The notes beneath the pieces are model-generated. The model had not been told where the DNA came from. It saw only the letters and a list, made by a program, of their open reading frames with translations, and did no database searches. A stretch of 44,249 bases of DNA, from NCBI GenBank assembly GCA_000493965.1, contig AWNV01000022.1, positions 1-44,249 on the forward strand, in the 5' to 3' direction. Source of the DNA: Candidatus Aminicenans sakinawicola JGI OTU-1. GTDB lineage: Bacteria > Acidobacteriota > Aminicenantia > Aminicenantales > Aminicenantaceae. Below, in pieces: positions 26,131 to 33,845 of this stretch (positions are counted from its first letter, which is position 1; every line of letters starts with the position of its first letter). The position numbers and the translations under genes are program-made.

Positions 26131-26492
26131 AAACCATGGACATTGCAATATTCTCTGGCTTCGACTTTTTCAGCAGTTATGGCAAAATCTGCTTCTGGAG
26201 AATCGCCGGGGCTGAGGAATTTCCGGTAAGCCCGGCCGTCAGCAATGACCTCTATCCATTCAATATAATGATTTTCTTCCATGGGATGAGTGACAGTCCC
26301 TACCTTTACCTTTATTCCTTTTTCAGTGCTTTCAATGACAGGGACATGCTTTTCATTACCCTGATCTTCTGTTTTCTCGGAAAGGAGAGCCATTGGCTGC
26401 CCGCAGCAGACAAGTTCTCCTACTCCCTCATGTAAGACCTCAACAATATTTCCACAAATCTCACATTTGTAAATCTGCAATTTTTTGGTCAT
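26118..26492 (-). CDS. dfx: Desulfoferrodoxin (2Fe superoxide reductase)
   Basis: 124 residues. It reduces superoxide to peroxide in the cytoplasm of anaerobes using electrons from rubredoxin-type donors. The N-terminal rubredoxin-like Fe(SCys)4 site (centre I) has all ligands: C10, C13, C29 and C30. The catalytic Fe(His)4(Cys) site (centre II) has H49 (KHVPV), H69, H75 (HPMEENHYIEW), C116 and H119 (CNVHGLW), with K48 next to the active site. Length is normal for class I enzymes. It follows the flavin reductase by 34 bases, with AGGAGG before the start, and is probably co-transcribed with it. Confidence 0.97.
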   Translation of the reverse strand: MTKKLQIYKCEICGNIVEVLHEGVGELVCCGQPMALLSEKTEDQGNEKHVPVIESTEKGIKVKVGTVTHPMEENHYIEWIEVIADGRAYRKFLSPGDSPEADFAITAEKVEAREYCNVHGLWKS

Positions 26493-26526
26493 AGTGAAAC
26501 CTCCTTAATTTATTTTTCTTGCTGTG

Positions 26527-27072
26527 TTATGTAGCCATTTTTTTTTCTTCCTTTTCTTTGTTTGGTTCTTTTTTTATATATGTGGGAGCATTTTTCTGTG
26601 TCTTTCCTTTTTTAACTTGATGGTAGTAAACGTAAGTCAGAGGATCTCCCTCTTTGAGCACCTTGGCATCTCTAATTTTTCCAATAAAGGCTGTATGTGT
26701 ACCTGTGTCCATACTCCCGACTACTTCACACTCTATGTAACCCAGAGTATTTGAAGTAACGATTGGAGCACCGGTCATTCTAGTTATGTAATCCATATCC
26801 TTGAACTTATTTAATTCTCTTCCGGACCTGAAGCCAAAATGCCCTATGAATTTCATCGGTGTATCTTTTTCCAAAATTGAAATAGAAAAGACGTTACTTT
26901 TCTGGATATACTGGTGTGTTAAATTTTCTTTGTTAATACATATTAAAACTCTTGGAGGCTCTGCTGTAACCTGGATGACAGTATTTACAATCTGTCCGTT
27001 CAATTTATCGCCTTCTTTGGAACATACCACATACATTCCGTAGCTAATTTTATATAGCGTTGTTAGATCCAT
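26527..27072 (-). CDS. Flavin reductase (Hrb-type FMN domain without rubredoxin)
   Basis: 181 residues of the flavin-reductase-like FMN-binding family: ISYGMYVVCSKEGDKLNGQ at the start, GHFGFRSGRELNKF in the middle, and the conserved GYIECEVVGSMDTGTHTAF near 115-135. The sequence up to KNAPTY matches the flavin domain of high-molecular-weight rubredoxin (Hrb), which normally continues into a rubredoxin. Here it ends in about 20 charged residues (KKEPNKEKEEKK), so electrons must go to a separate carrier. It probably supplies reducing equivalents for superoxide or NO/O2 removal. GGAGG precedes the ATG and lies inside the remnant of a Fur/PerR-type gene. First gene of the defence run. Confidence 0.85.
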   Translation of the reverse strand: MDLTTLYKISYGMYVVCSKEGDKLNGQIVNTVIQVTAEPPRVLICINKENLTHQYIQKSNVFSISILEKDTPMKFIGHFGFRSGRELNKFKDMDYITRMTGAPIVTSNTLGYIECEVVGSMDTGTHTAFIGKIRDAKVLKEGDPLTYVYYHQVKKGKTQKNAPTYIKKEPNKEKEEKKMAT

Positions 27073-27208
27073 TATTTCCTCCTTCTATTCTTCTGACACT
27101 CTTTACATACTCCTTTATTGCTTCTGCTGTTGGGTGAGTTTTATTCGCTTTAAGATATTCCAATATTTTCAATCTTATGTACGTAGGTTTGACATTTTTG
27201 GACTTAAG
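27050..27208 (-). pseudogene. Fur/PerR-type regulator, N-terminal remnant
   Basis: A frame without a start codon reads KPTYIRLKILEYLKANKTHPTAE then AIKEYVKSV (27095-27184). This matches the first helices of the winged-helix domain in PerR/Fur proteins (pattern R-x-x-ILEYL-x-x-N-x-x-HPTAE). After KSV it runs through the ribosome-binding site of the flavin reductase to a stop at 27050. The recognition helix, metal sites and dimer domain (over 100 residues) are gone. PerR genes commonly sit in front of such defence operons, so this is probably the former local regulator. Confidence 0.7.
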
Positions 27209-27466
27209 CTAATTTTTGATTTAATACATTTTTATATTCATTGCAATTTACAATATAAGTATTTTTGAATGATTTGTCGATAGGAAATAACCTAATCTGA
27301 CGACCTTTTTCTCTTTTTCTCCTCCAGTGCATTCTTCTGTGCTAACTGAAACTGAAATTTTTACATACTTGCTTTATAATGAAGTAAAAAGGAATTATTA
27401 TTATTTTATTGAAATTTCTCAGAACCATAACTTATGTTTCATATTTGATATAGTAAACTTGATTTG
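27209..27466. other. AT-rich gap with dyad, between divergent units
   Basis: No coding frame is seen. TTATATT (27232-27238) and AATATAA (27252-27258) form inverse arms 13 bases apart, with inner TTG/CAA symmetry, of the general size and composition of Fur-family sites. For the plus strand a good promoter lies at 27352-27380. A promoter for the minus-strand defence genes must lie here, but none stands out. Confidence 0.4.
27352..27380 (+). promoter_or_regulatory. Candidate promoter for the TIGR02757 gene
   Basis: CTGAAA (27352-27357), 17 bases, TATAAT (27375-27380). A second set, TTGAAA (27409-27414), 18 bases, TATGTT (27433-27438), is closer to the start at 27467. Confidence 0.5.
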
Positions 27467-28333
27467 ATGAAAAGACAAATCGCTTCCCTGAAAAATGTTT
27501 TAGATAAATTGTATGCAAAGTACAATCACCGAAGGCTCATAAAACCAGACCCACTACAATTTGTATATCAGTATTCCAGCCGGGAAGATATGGAAATTGC
27601 AGGTTTTTTAGCAGCTAGTCTTGCGTATGGTAGAGTACAGCAGATCCAGAGAAATCTTATTTATCTGTTTGGACTTATGGGCAAAAGCCCTTTTCAATTT
27701 GTCCTTTCCTTTAATAAGGAGAAAAGAGAAAACCTTAAAAGTTTCAAGCATAGGTTTACTACTGGCAGCGATATATCTGACCTCCTTGAGCTGTTACAGG
27801 GAATACTTTGGGAATTTGGAAGCATAAAGGAGTTTTTTGTTCAGGGATACAACTCGAGCGATAAGAATATTATTCCAGCCTTGTCTAAATTTAGCGATTC
27901 TCTTCTGGATATACATGCTTCGTACCGCAATGGGTATGTAAACCGCGGTTTAAAGTATTTACTGGCAAGTCCTTCCAGAGGAAGTGCATGCAAACGGCTT
28001 AATCTTTTCATGCGGTGGATGGTCCGCAGTGACGATGTGGACACAGGTCTCTGGAAGGTGATTGATAAAGCTAAACTTATAGTGCCCGTAGATGTGCACA
28101 TGGGCAGATTGTGCAGAATATTAGGGTTTTACGACCAAAAGACTATATCACTGAAGTCTGCAGAAAAAATAACATATAGTTTTGCTGAGATTGAACCGAC
28201 AGACCCGGTTAAATATGATTTTGCATTGTCTAGAATCGGAATTATAGAAAACTGCACTGGCAGGATTAGAGATAAATGTAAGAGCTGTGAATTGTTTTAC
28301 TACTGCCTTCAAAAGAGTCAATTTGACTTATAA
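27467..28333 (+). CDS. TIGR02757/DUF2400 family protein
   Basis: 288 residues from the ATG at 27467; a TTG directly before it is also open, and no Shine-Dalgarno site is visible for either. The family (TIGR02757) is widespread in bacteria and has no proven function. The N-terminal part has DPLQFVYQY and AGFLAASLAYGRVQQI. The C-terminal half has VPVDVHMGRLCRILGF and a cysteine cluster C-x7-C-x2-C-x5-C (NCTGRIRDKCKSCELFYYC). Both resemble endonuclease III: the V-D-T-H catalytic Asp region and its C-x6-C-x2-C-x5-C iron-sulfur loop. A helix-hairpin-helix-type, iron-sulfur DNA-binding protein is therefore a reasonable hypothesis. It stands alone between divergent genes and an IS remnant. Confidence 0.75.
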   Translation: MKRQIASLKNVLDKLYAKYNHRRLIKPDPLQFVYQYSSREDMEIAGFLAASLAYGRVQQIQRNLIYLFGLMGKSPFQFVLSFNKEKRENLKSFKHRFTTGSDISDLLELLQGILWEFGSIKEFFVQGYNSSDKNIIPALSKFSDSLLDIHASYRNGYVNRGLKYLLASPSRGSACKRLNLFMRWMVRSDDVDTGLWKVIDKAKLIVPVDVHMGRLCRILGFYDQKTISLKSAEKITYSFAEIEPTDPVKYDFALSRIGIIENCTGRIRDKCKSCELFYYCLQKSQFDL

Positions 28334-28451
28334 TCTGTATTTCTTAAAAAAATAAAACATGGACTTAAGACCTTATCCGCGATACTTTTAACAGGATTGA
28401 TGATAAATACTTTGTTTCCCGTCAGCGAAATTCTGACAGATGAGGGCATTT

Positions 28452-28487
28452 CTTAAGCTACAGATTATTTGTGATAATCTTAAGCTA
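28452..28487 (+). repeat. Hairpin flanked by direct repeats before the IS3 orfA
   Basis: CTTAAGCTA occurs at 28452-28460 and 28479-28487. Between them AGATTAT (28462-28468) pairs with ATAATCT (28474-28480). This lies directly before the AGGAG of the orfA and probably belongs to the left end of the insertion sequence. Confidence 0.45.
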
Positions 28488-28497
28488 GGAGAAATGC

Positions 28498-28818
28498 ATG
28501 ACAAAAGAGAAAAAGTCTAAAGCTTCACCTGAATCCATCGTCCGGGAGATCCAACGAAGAACCCGTCACAAATTCACAGCAGAAGAAAAGATCCGGATAG
28601 TGCTGGAAAGGCTGCGTGGAGAGGAAAGTATCACAGACCTCTGTCGCAAGGAAAGAATCCATCCCACCATGTACTACAAATGGAGTAAAGCCTTTTTGGA
28701 GGCGGGAAAACGACAGCTCAACGGAGATACGATCCGAGAAGCCTCTTCCAATAAAGTCAAGAAAATCCGGGATGAAAACAATGAGTTAAAAATACTTGTG
28801 GCCGATCTGCTCCAATGA
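28498..28818 (+). pseudogene. IS3-family transposase OrfA, 3'-truncated
   Basis: 106 residues with a helix-turn-helix of the IS3/IS911 OrfA type: RHKFTAEEKIRIVLERLRG, then SITDLCRKERIHPTMYYKWSK. The leucine-rich oligomerisation helix ends at IRDENNELKILVADLLQ. Related proteins continue with a sequence such as LENRxLKKSL and a following OrfB integrase; here a stop comes immediately and OrfB is absent. The start has AGGAG six bases upstream. The break is near 28812, exactly where the opposite-strand integrase remnant also loses homology. The element cannot transpose by itself. Confidence 0.8.
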
Positions 28819-28956
28819 TACATCGGGATAATGCGAATCCATAAACTCCAGGAACTTGTTGAGATGCTGGCTGTAGAAAGTGATTATGTTGGGACTTAGG
28901 TTCCTGAGTCTCCTGGTAGACAGAAAGGCAGACACCATCCCTTTCGAAGTGGTCAT
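28786..28956 (-). pseudogene. Tyrosine recombinase (phage-integrase type), N-terminal remnant
   Basis: 56 codons starting at an ATG with AGGAGG seven bases upstream. The protein reads RLRNLSPNIITFYSQHLNKF then LEFMDSHYPDVSLEQI, the N-terminal SAM-like core-binding domain of XerC/D-type and phage integrases. After about 48 residues homology ends and the frame crosses into the truncated IS3 orfA, stopping at 28786. The whole catalytic domain is missing. It sits 83 bases beyond the 3' end of the initiator tRNA gene, a common neighbourhood for integrases. Confidence 0.7.
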
Positions 28957-29039
28957 AAATGCCTCCTATATGGGGGGCTAAAGAACGGATTATGGGCCCT
29001 TTGGAGGTGGGAATTTACGTAAGTAATTGATAAATAAGA

Positions 29040-29116
<77 letters not shown>

Positions 29117-29128
29117 GCAACGTCCCCC

Positions 29129-29156
29129 ATTATAGCATTCTTATTATGTTTGTCAA
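29129..29156 (-). promoter_or_regulatory. Consensus promoter of the initiator tRNA gene
   Basis: On the minus strand, TTGACA (29151-29156), 16 bases, TATAAT (29129-29134): perfect hexamers. The next bases are GGGGGAC, a GC-rich discriminator as found at stable-RNA promoters under growth-rate control. Transcription would start near 29122, six bases before the mature 5' end. Confidence 0.85.
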
Positions 29157-29203
29157 AACATAAAATCACGTTTTCCACCCTAGAAAAAGATGAATAATAT
29201 TTT

Positions 29204-29597
29204 GGTTGGAGCAGGACGTAAGCCGAATTCTGTTCCTGCCGAATAATCAGCCGGCGGTGGTTATTTATCTAACCCCTTGATTACCCAAGGGGATAAGCGA
29301 CCTACCCGCCCCATGAAACGGGCCGCTTCAAACAGGGCCAATTTGGTCTTGCTCCGGATGGGGTTTACCATGCATCTGATGTCACCATCAGAACGGTGAG
29401 CTCTTACCTCGCCTTTTCACCCTTACTCCGCAAGACGGTAAATTTACCAATCTCTCAGAGCGGTATGTTTTCTGTGGCACTTTCCTCCGATCGCCCGGAG
29501 TCGTCGTTAACGACCATCCTGCCCTCTGGAGTTCGGACTTTCCTCCCCTTCATCCTCATAAAGAGAAGAAGCGGCAACCACCTCGCCTGCTCCAGCC
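29204..29597 (-). ncRNA. rnpB: RNase P RNA, class A
   Basis: The catalytic RNA that matures tRNA 5' ends. Conserved segments occur in order: GGGGAGGAAAGTCCG, ACAGAAA, GGTAAGAGCTCACC, GCAAGACCAAATTGG, and near the end ACAGAATTCGGCTTACG. The ends are set by helix P1, where GGCTGGAGCAGG (29586-29597) pairs with CCTGCTCCAACC (29204-29215) with one mismatch. This gives 394 nt, close to the 377 of Escherichia coli. The first 91 bases lie inside the response-regulator gene on the same strand. A -10 element TATAAA (29604-29609) ends exactly six bases before the predicted 5' end. Confidence 0.96.
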
Positions 29598-30964
29598 TTT
29601 ATCTTTATACCATATTGTTCAATTTTTTTGTAAAGATTACTGCGTGGAGTATCAATCTCCCTCGCAGTCTGAGAAATATTCCAGTCGTTTTCTTTGAGTT
29701 TAGAAAGTATAAACTCCCTTTCTGCAACATCTTTGAATTCTTTTAAGCCTTTTATCTTTTTTACATCAGGGAGATAAATATTTACATCCTCTTTTAACTG
29801 ATCAGGCAAATCCTTTCTTTTTATTACATCGGCATCTGATATAATAAGCAATCTTTCGATGATATTTTTAAGTTCCCGTACATTTCCTTTCCATTGATAT
29901 TTCATCATACTTTCTAGTGCATCTTGCGAAAACTTTTTTACTTTGAAATTATTCTCGCTCACAAATAAACTGCAGAAATAATCAACAAGAATGGGGATAT
30001 CCTCTTTTTTCTCACGCAGTGTAGGTGAATAAAGGGGAACAACATTCAGACGAAAAAATAAATCTTCCCGGAAATTTCTTTCCTTTATCTCCTTTTTCAA
30101 ATCCTTATTTGTCGCAGCAATAACTCTGACATCAACCTTATTTATTTTACTGGAGCCAACCTTTTGAACCTCCCCTTCCTCAAGAACACGCAGAACCTTT
30201 GCCTGGGTTTTTAAACTCATATCACCAATTTCATCCAGGAAAATCGTTCCACCGTCTGCTAACTCAAACTTCCCCAATTTTTTCTCGGTCGCCCCTGTAA
30301 ATGCTCCTCTTACATGACCAAAAAGTTCACTCTCTATCAGCTCTTCAGGAATTGCCGCACAATTCACCTGAATAAATTCTTCTCGGGCACGTAGGCTGTG
30401 TTCATGGATGGCACGTGCAATGAGTTCTTTTCCTGTACCGCTCTCGCCAAATATCAAAATTGTCGCATTAGTGGGAGCAATTTTCATGATTTCCTGCCAA
30501 AGCTTTTTCATCGACGGATGATTCCCGACGAGCTGGTACTTCTTCTCTGCCCTCTTTCGTAGATCCTGGCACTCACGGAGCAGTTTGTTCTGGCTCAAAG
30601 CATTACGAATGCTCAGTAAAACCCTTTCCCGGTGAAGAGGCTTCTCAATAAAATCGTAAGCTCCCAATTTTGTCGCTTCCACAGCAGTCTGGACTGTACC
30701 GTGTCCGGATATCATGATGACTTCAGGTGAATACGGCCTTTTCTTCAACTCTGCAAGAACCTCTAAACCATCTATTCCAGGAAGTTTGATATCTAGAAGG
30801 ACTAAATCTAACCCGATTGTATCTTCAATGATATCCAGGCCTTCTTCACCGTCTGAAGCTTCCAGGAAACTGTAACCCTCATATTCCAAGATCATCTTGA
30901 GAGATTTGCGGATATTCTCTTCATCATCAACTACTAATATTTTTTCTTTCCGGCGTTTGCTCAT
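29507..30964 (-). CDS. NtrC-type sigma-54 response regulator with C-terminus encoded by rnpB
   Basis: 485 residues. Receiver domain (about 7-120) with D13-D14 and phospho-acceptor D58. The AAA+ activator domain (about 145-380) has Walker A GESGTGKE, the sigma-54-contacting GAFTGA loop and GGTIFLDEIGDM (Walker B). The Fis-type helix-turn-helix is at about 420-455 (NISQTAREIDTPRSNLYKKI). It activates sigma-54 promoters when phosphorylated; the partner kinase is not adjacent. The usual protein end is near QYGIKIK. Here the frame has no stop and continues about 28 residues (AGAGEVVAASSL...) through the 5' part of rnpB, stopping at 29507. GGGAG precedes the ATG. Confidence 0.93.
   Translation of the reverse strand: MSKRRKEKILVVDDEENIRKSLKMILEYEGYSFLEASDGEEGLDIIEDTIGLDLVLLDIKLPGIDGLEVLAELKKRPYSPEVIMISGHGTVQTAVEATKLGAYDFIEKPLHRERVLLSIRNALSQNKLLRECQDLRKRAEKKYQLVGNHPSMKKLWQEIMKIAPTNATILIFGESGTGKELIARAIHEHSLRAREEFIQVNCAAIPEELIESELFGHVRGAFTGATEKKLGKFELADGGTIFLDEIGDMSLKTQAKVLRVLEEGEVQKVGSSKINKVDVRVIAATNKDLKKEIKERNFREDLFFRLNVVPLYSPTLREKKEDIPILVDYFCSLFVSENNFKVKKFSQDALESMMKYQWKGNVRELKNIIERLLIISDADVIKRKDLPDQLKEDVNIYLPDVKKIKGLKEFKDVAEREFILSKLKENDWNISQTAREIDTPRSNLYKKIEQYGIKIKAGAGEVVAASSLYEDEGEESPNSRGQDGR
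29604..29634 (-). promoter_or_regulatory. rnpB promoter inside the regulator coding sequence
   Basis: On the minus strand, TATAAA (29604-29609) with TTTACA (29629-29634, 19-base spacer) or TACAAA (29627-29632, 17-base spacer). Position +1 calculated from the -10 is 29597, identical to the 5' end obtained independently from P1 pairing. Confidence 0.65.
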
Positions 30965-31008
30965 TTCTCTCCCTTATTTTCAACTTGATATGAATATTGT
31001 TATCTTAA

Positions 31009-31038
31009 GTATCGACATTTTTTATGAATAGTTCAGGT
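31009..31038. repeat. 30-base repeat shared with 118-147
   Basis: 26 of 30 positions match 118-147 in the same orientation. Read on the minus strand both copies encode L-N-Y-S-stop followed by the same 3' flank. At 118-147 this is the true end of the receiver gene; here no receiver coding sequence precedes it. Confidence 0.6.
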
Positions 31039-31104
31039 AAAAAGATAATACAATAGAAGCACAAAAAGTTCAACTCATCAGGAAAGGGAGCCTGACACTC
31101 TTGC

Positions 31105-31133
31105 TTGTCCCATTCCAAACAATATTGTAAGAT
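31105..31133 (+). promoter_or_regulatory. Candidate promoter of the M16 peptidase pair
   Basis: TTGTCC (31105-31110), 17 bases ending in TG, TAAGAT (31128-31133), 18 bases before the ATG at 31152. Confidence 0.5.
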
Positions 31134-31151
31134 GAATATAAGACATTCAAT

Positions 31152-32516
31152 ATGAAGCTTATAAGGCCGTACATTTTATTTGCAACTGTCTTTCTTGGAT
31201 TCATTCTCTCTTTTACTCCAATCTACTCTCAAGAAAAAGAGAATACAAAATATTTTGAACTTGAAAACGGCCTTAAGGTTTTTCTTTATAACAAAAAAAC
31301 TCTACCCTTAATCAATCTTGTGTTTGCTTTCAATCTTGGAACAAAGGACGAATCAGAAGAAACAAACGGCCTTGTTCATATTTTAGAACACTGCATTCTG
31401 TTCAGAGGGACTGAATTCCACAGCGGAGATGAAATCAGCAAAAACATAAGAAAGCACGGTGCCTATTTTAATGCTTACACCGGACGTGACCTTTCAATTT
31501 TCGAACTGAATCTTCCTTCTGAATATGCAGATTTCGCCTTAACCAATCAAAAAGAAATACTGTTCAATCTCAAGCTTACACAAAAAGAGCTCGATGAAGA
31601 AAAGGAAGTAATCCTTGAAGAAATAAGCCAAATCGAAGATGACCCCATAAAATACGAAACATCATTGGTCTACCAAAATCTATTCAAAAATCATGCCTAT
31701 CAAAAACCGGCTTATGGAAAGAGAGAGGTCATAAAATCCGCAACAGTTGAACAGGTGGAAAAATTTTACAAAAGTTACTTTAGCCCCTCAAACTGTGCTC
31801 TTGCAGTTGTAGGCGATTTCCAAATAGAAAAGATGGAAGAAAACTTAAAGAAAGTCTTTGGAAACCTAAATAAAGGAGAAATTCCTCCCAGAAAATTAGA
31901 AAAGGCTTCTCTACCTAAAAAGATTATTGAAATCAAGAAAGAAATGGATGTCAGCACAGGATATCTGGCTATCGGGATGCTTGCACCAGATTTCAATCAT
32001 GAGGAACAATATGCCATCGACTTATTGACAGCGATCCTTGGCCGCGGGATAAATCCAATGTTGAACCATCCTCTTATAGAAAGAAGGATCTTTGTAAATT
32101 CTATCACTATGCACTATGGAGCACATAAATACGGAGGCATTGTTCTCATCAATCTTACCTTAAACCCAAGAAGAATCAATGCGGCGAAAAGCCAACTCAT
32201 TCAATTCTTGAAAAAATCAAGGAGTTTGAACTATTCAAAGAAAGACTACCATGGAGAGTTTCAATTATATGCCATTGATTACCTGGAAAGCGCTAAAAAT
32301 AAAATCAAATTTAATACTCACAAATCCCAAGAAATTGGTCTTGTTATCGCAGAATCCCTGGCAAAATTCATGCTTATGAACGAGGACTCAAAGCGGGGAA
32401 ATTTTCTTGAAAATATTAATAAAATTACTTCCTCTGACCTGAGAAAAGCTGCAGGAAAATATCTCAGTAAAAATGCCTATGTTATTGTTTCCATCGTGCC
32501 AAAAAAGAAGAGTTAA
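31152..32516 (+). CDS. M16 family zinc metallopeptidase, catalytic subunit
   Basis: 454 residues. A signal peptide (about 1-26, ending IYSQ) points to the periplasm. The inverted zinc motif HxxEH is H76-I-L-E-H80, and the third ligand lies about 76 residues later in VILEEISQIEDD. The rest is the typical duplicated M16 fold, including YFSPSNCALAVVGDF. M16 enzymes of this size (M16B, PqqF/processing-peptidase-like) work as pairs and degrade peptides inside a closed chamber. The partner is the next gene, which starts four bases after this stop. Likely role: breakdown of peptides in the periplasm. Confidence 0.92.
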   Translation: MKLIRPYILFATVFLGFILSFTPIYSQEKENTKYFELENGLKVFLYNKKTLPLINLVFAFNLGTKDESEETNGLVHILEHCILFRGTEFHSGDEISKNIRKHGAYFNAYTGRDLSIFELNLPSEYADFALTNQKEILFNLKLTQKELDEEKEVILEEISQIEDDPIKYETSLVYQNLFKNHAYQKPAYGKREVIKSATVEQVEKFYKSYFSPSNCALAVVGDFQIEKMEENLKKVFGNLNKGEIPPRKLEKASLPKKIIEIKKEMDVSTGYLAIGMLAPDFNHEEQYAIDLLTAILGRGINPMLNHPLIERRIFVNSITMHYGAHKYGGIVLINLTLNPRRINAAKSQLIQFLKKSRSLNYSKKDYHGEFQLYAIDYLESAKNKIKFNTHKSQEIGLVIAESLAKFMLMNEDSKRGNFLENINKITSSDLRKAAGKYLSKNAYVIVSIVPKKKS

Positions 32517-32520
32517 AACA

Positions 32521-33837
32521 ATGAACAGCCTGCCAAAACGAATTGTTTTGATGGCTTATATTTTGCTTTGCTCAATTCCGGTTCTCTGCGGGCAACAAGA
32601 GACACTGTGGAAAACTTTTCCAAACAAAAAACACCTGGATAATGGTCTTACAATCATATGTGAAAAAGACGGTTCATCTGCTATCACTGTGGTCCAGATC
32701 CTCATTAAAGGAGGAAAGAGGGCCGAGCCGGAAGGAAAACAGGGCTTGGCTTATCTGACAACTCGATTGGTTCTGGAAATACCGGATCAAACCAAACTTC
32801 AAGAAATAATGAACCAGGCTACACATATCAGTATGGACTGCAGAAATGACTATTCAATTATCAACCTGGAATGCCTGTCTGAAAACCTTGAAGATACCCT
32901 AAAACTTATGACAGATATCATGCTCAAACCAGTCTTTTCCGGCACAAGGATTGAAAACATAAAAAAGCAGATGAATCAAAGAAGGAAAATAGAAGAAGAT
33001 GATGCTGTTCAAGCTGTGCATAATTACTGCCTCGAGATATTTTTTGCAAACACAGCATACGCAGATTCTGTTTATGGAAGTCAAGAATCTCTGAAGTCAT
33101 TGAAAGGGAAAGATATTAAAAATTTCTATAAAGATCATTTTATAACAGGAAATATGGTCGTTTCTGTTTCTTCAGATTTGGATGAAGTAATTATTAATAG
33201 GCTTTTTGAAAAATATTTCACAAAATTTCTCTTAGGTAATCCGCCTGAAATAAACCCCTTTTCAATAACGCCGACTGAAGAGAAAAATCATTTTGTCGAA
33301 AAAGAAACAAAACAATCTCTAGTTGCAATCGCATATCCTCTGCCAAAAATCTCAACCAGAAACTTCTGCCTGGCTTTTATGCTGGAAAACCTCCTCGGAA
33401 AAGGAGTAAATTCAAGACTGTGGCCACTCAGGAAAAAAGAGAAACTTGCTTACAATGTCAATTCAAAGGCAACCCAGTTGAAAGAGGCGGGAATCCTTGA
33501 GGTCTATCTGGAGACAGATAATGCAAAAAAAGATATCGCTGTTGATGCATTGAAAAAAGTACTGAGAAACCTCTACGAAAATGGAATCTCAGAAGAGGAA
33601 CTGAACTCAACAAAAAACTTCTCCCAAGCCTCTTTCCTGAGGAACAATGAGAGAAAAGAAAATCGAAGTCACAGCCTTATCTCATTTGAAGCATTAGGAC
33701 TCGGTTTCAATTATCTAAACAGATTGTTCCTTGAAATAGATGCGGTTTCGCTTGAAGAAATGAATGACTATATAAAAGAGGTCCTTGATCCTGAAAAGGG
33801 AGTAGAAATCATAATAGGACCCCAGAGCACAATTTAA
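32521..33837 (+). CDS. M16 family peptidase-like protein, non-catalytic subunit
   Basis: 438 residues from the ATG at 32521, chosen because it yields a clean signal peptide (MNSLPKRIVLMAYILLCSIP). An in-frame ATG at 32473 lies inside the previous gene. The HxxEH motif is missing: the corresponding segment reads QGLAYLTTRLVLE. The C-terminal Arg-Tyr region that binds substrate in M16B partners is kept (GVNSRLWPLRKKEKLAYNV). It is thus the regulatory half of an M16B heterodimer with the gene before it. No promoter of its own is needed. Confidence 0.88.
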   Translation: MNSLPKRIVLMAYILLCSIPVLCGQQETLWKTFPNKKHLDNGLTIICEKDGSSAITVVQILIKGGKRAEPEGKQGLAYLTTRLVLEIPDQTKLQEIMNQATHISMDCRNDYSIINLECLSENLEDTLKLMTDIMLKPVFSGTRIENIKKQMNQRRKIEEDDAVQAVHNYCLEIFFANTAYADSVYGSQESLKSLKGKDIKNFYKDHFITGNMVVSVSSDLDEVIINRLFEKYFTKFLLGNPPEINPFSITPTEEKNHFVEKETKQSLVAIAYPLPKISTRNFCLAFMLENLLGKGVNSRLWPLRKKEKLAYNVNSKATQLKEAGILEVYLETDNAKKDIAVDALKKVLRNLYENGISEEELNSTKNFSQASFLRNNERKENRSHSLISFEALGLGFNYLNRLFLEIDAVSLEEMNDYIKEVLDPEKGVEIIIGPQSTI

Positions 33838-33845
33838 ATATCTGA

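Noticed and set aside
29396..29746. 116-codon plus-strand frame
   Set aside because: It lies antisense to RNase P RNA and the end of the sigma-54 regulator, both firmly identified.
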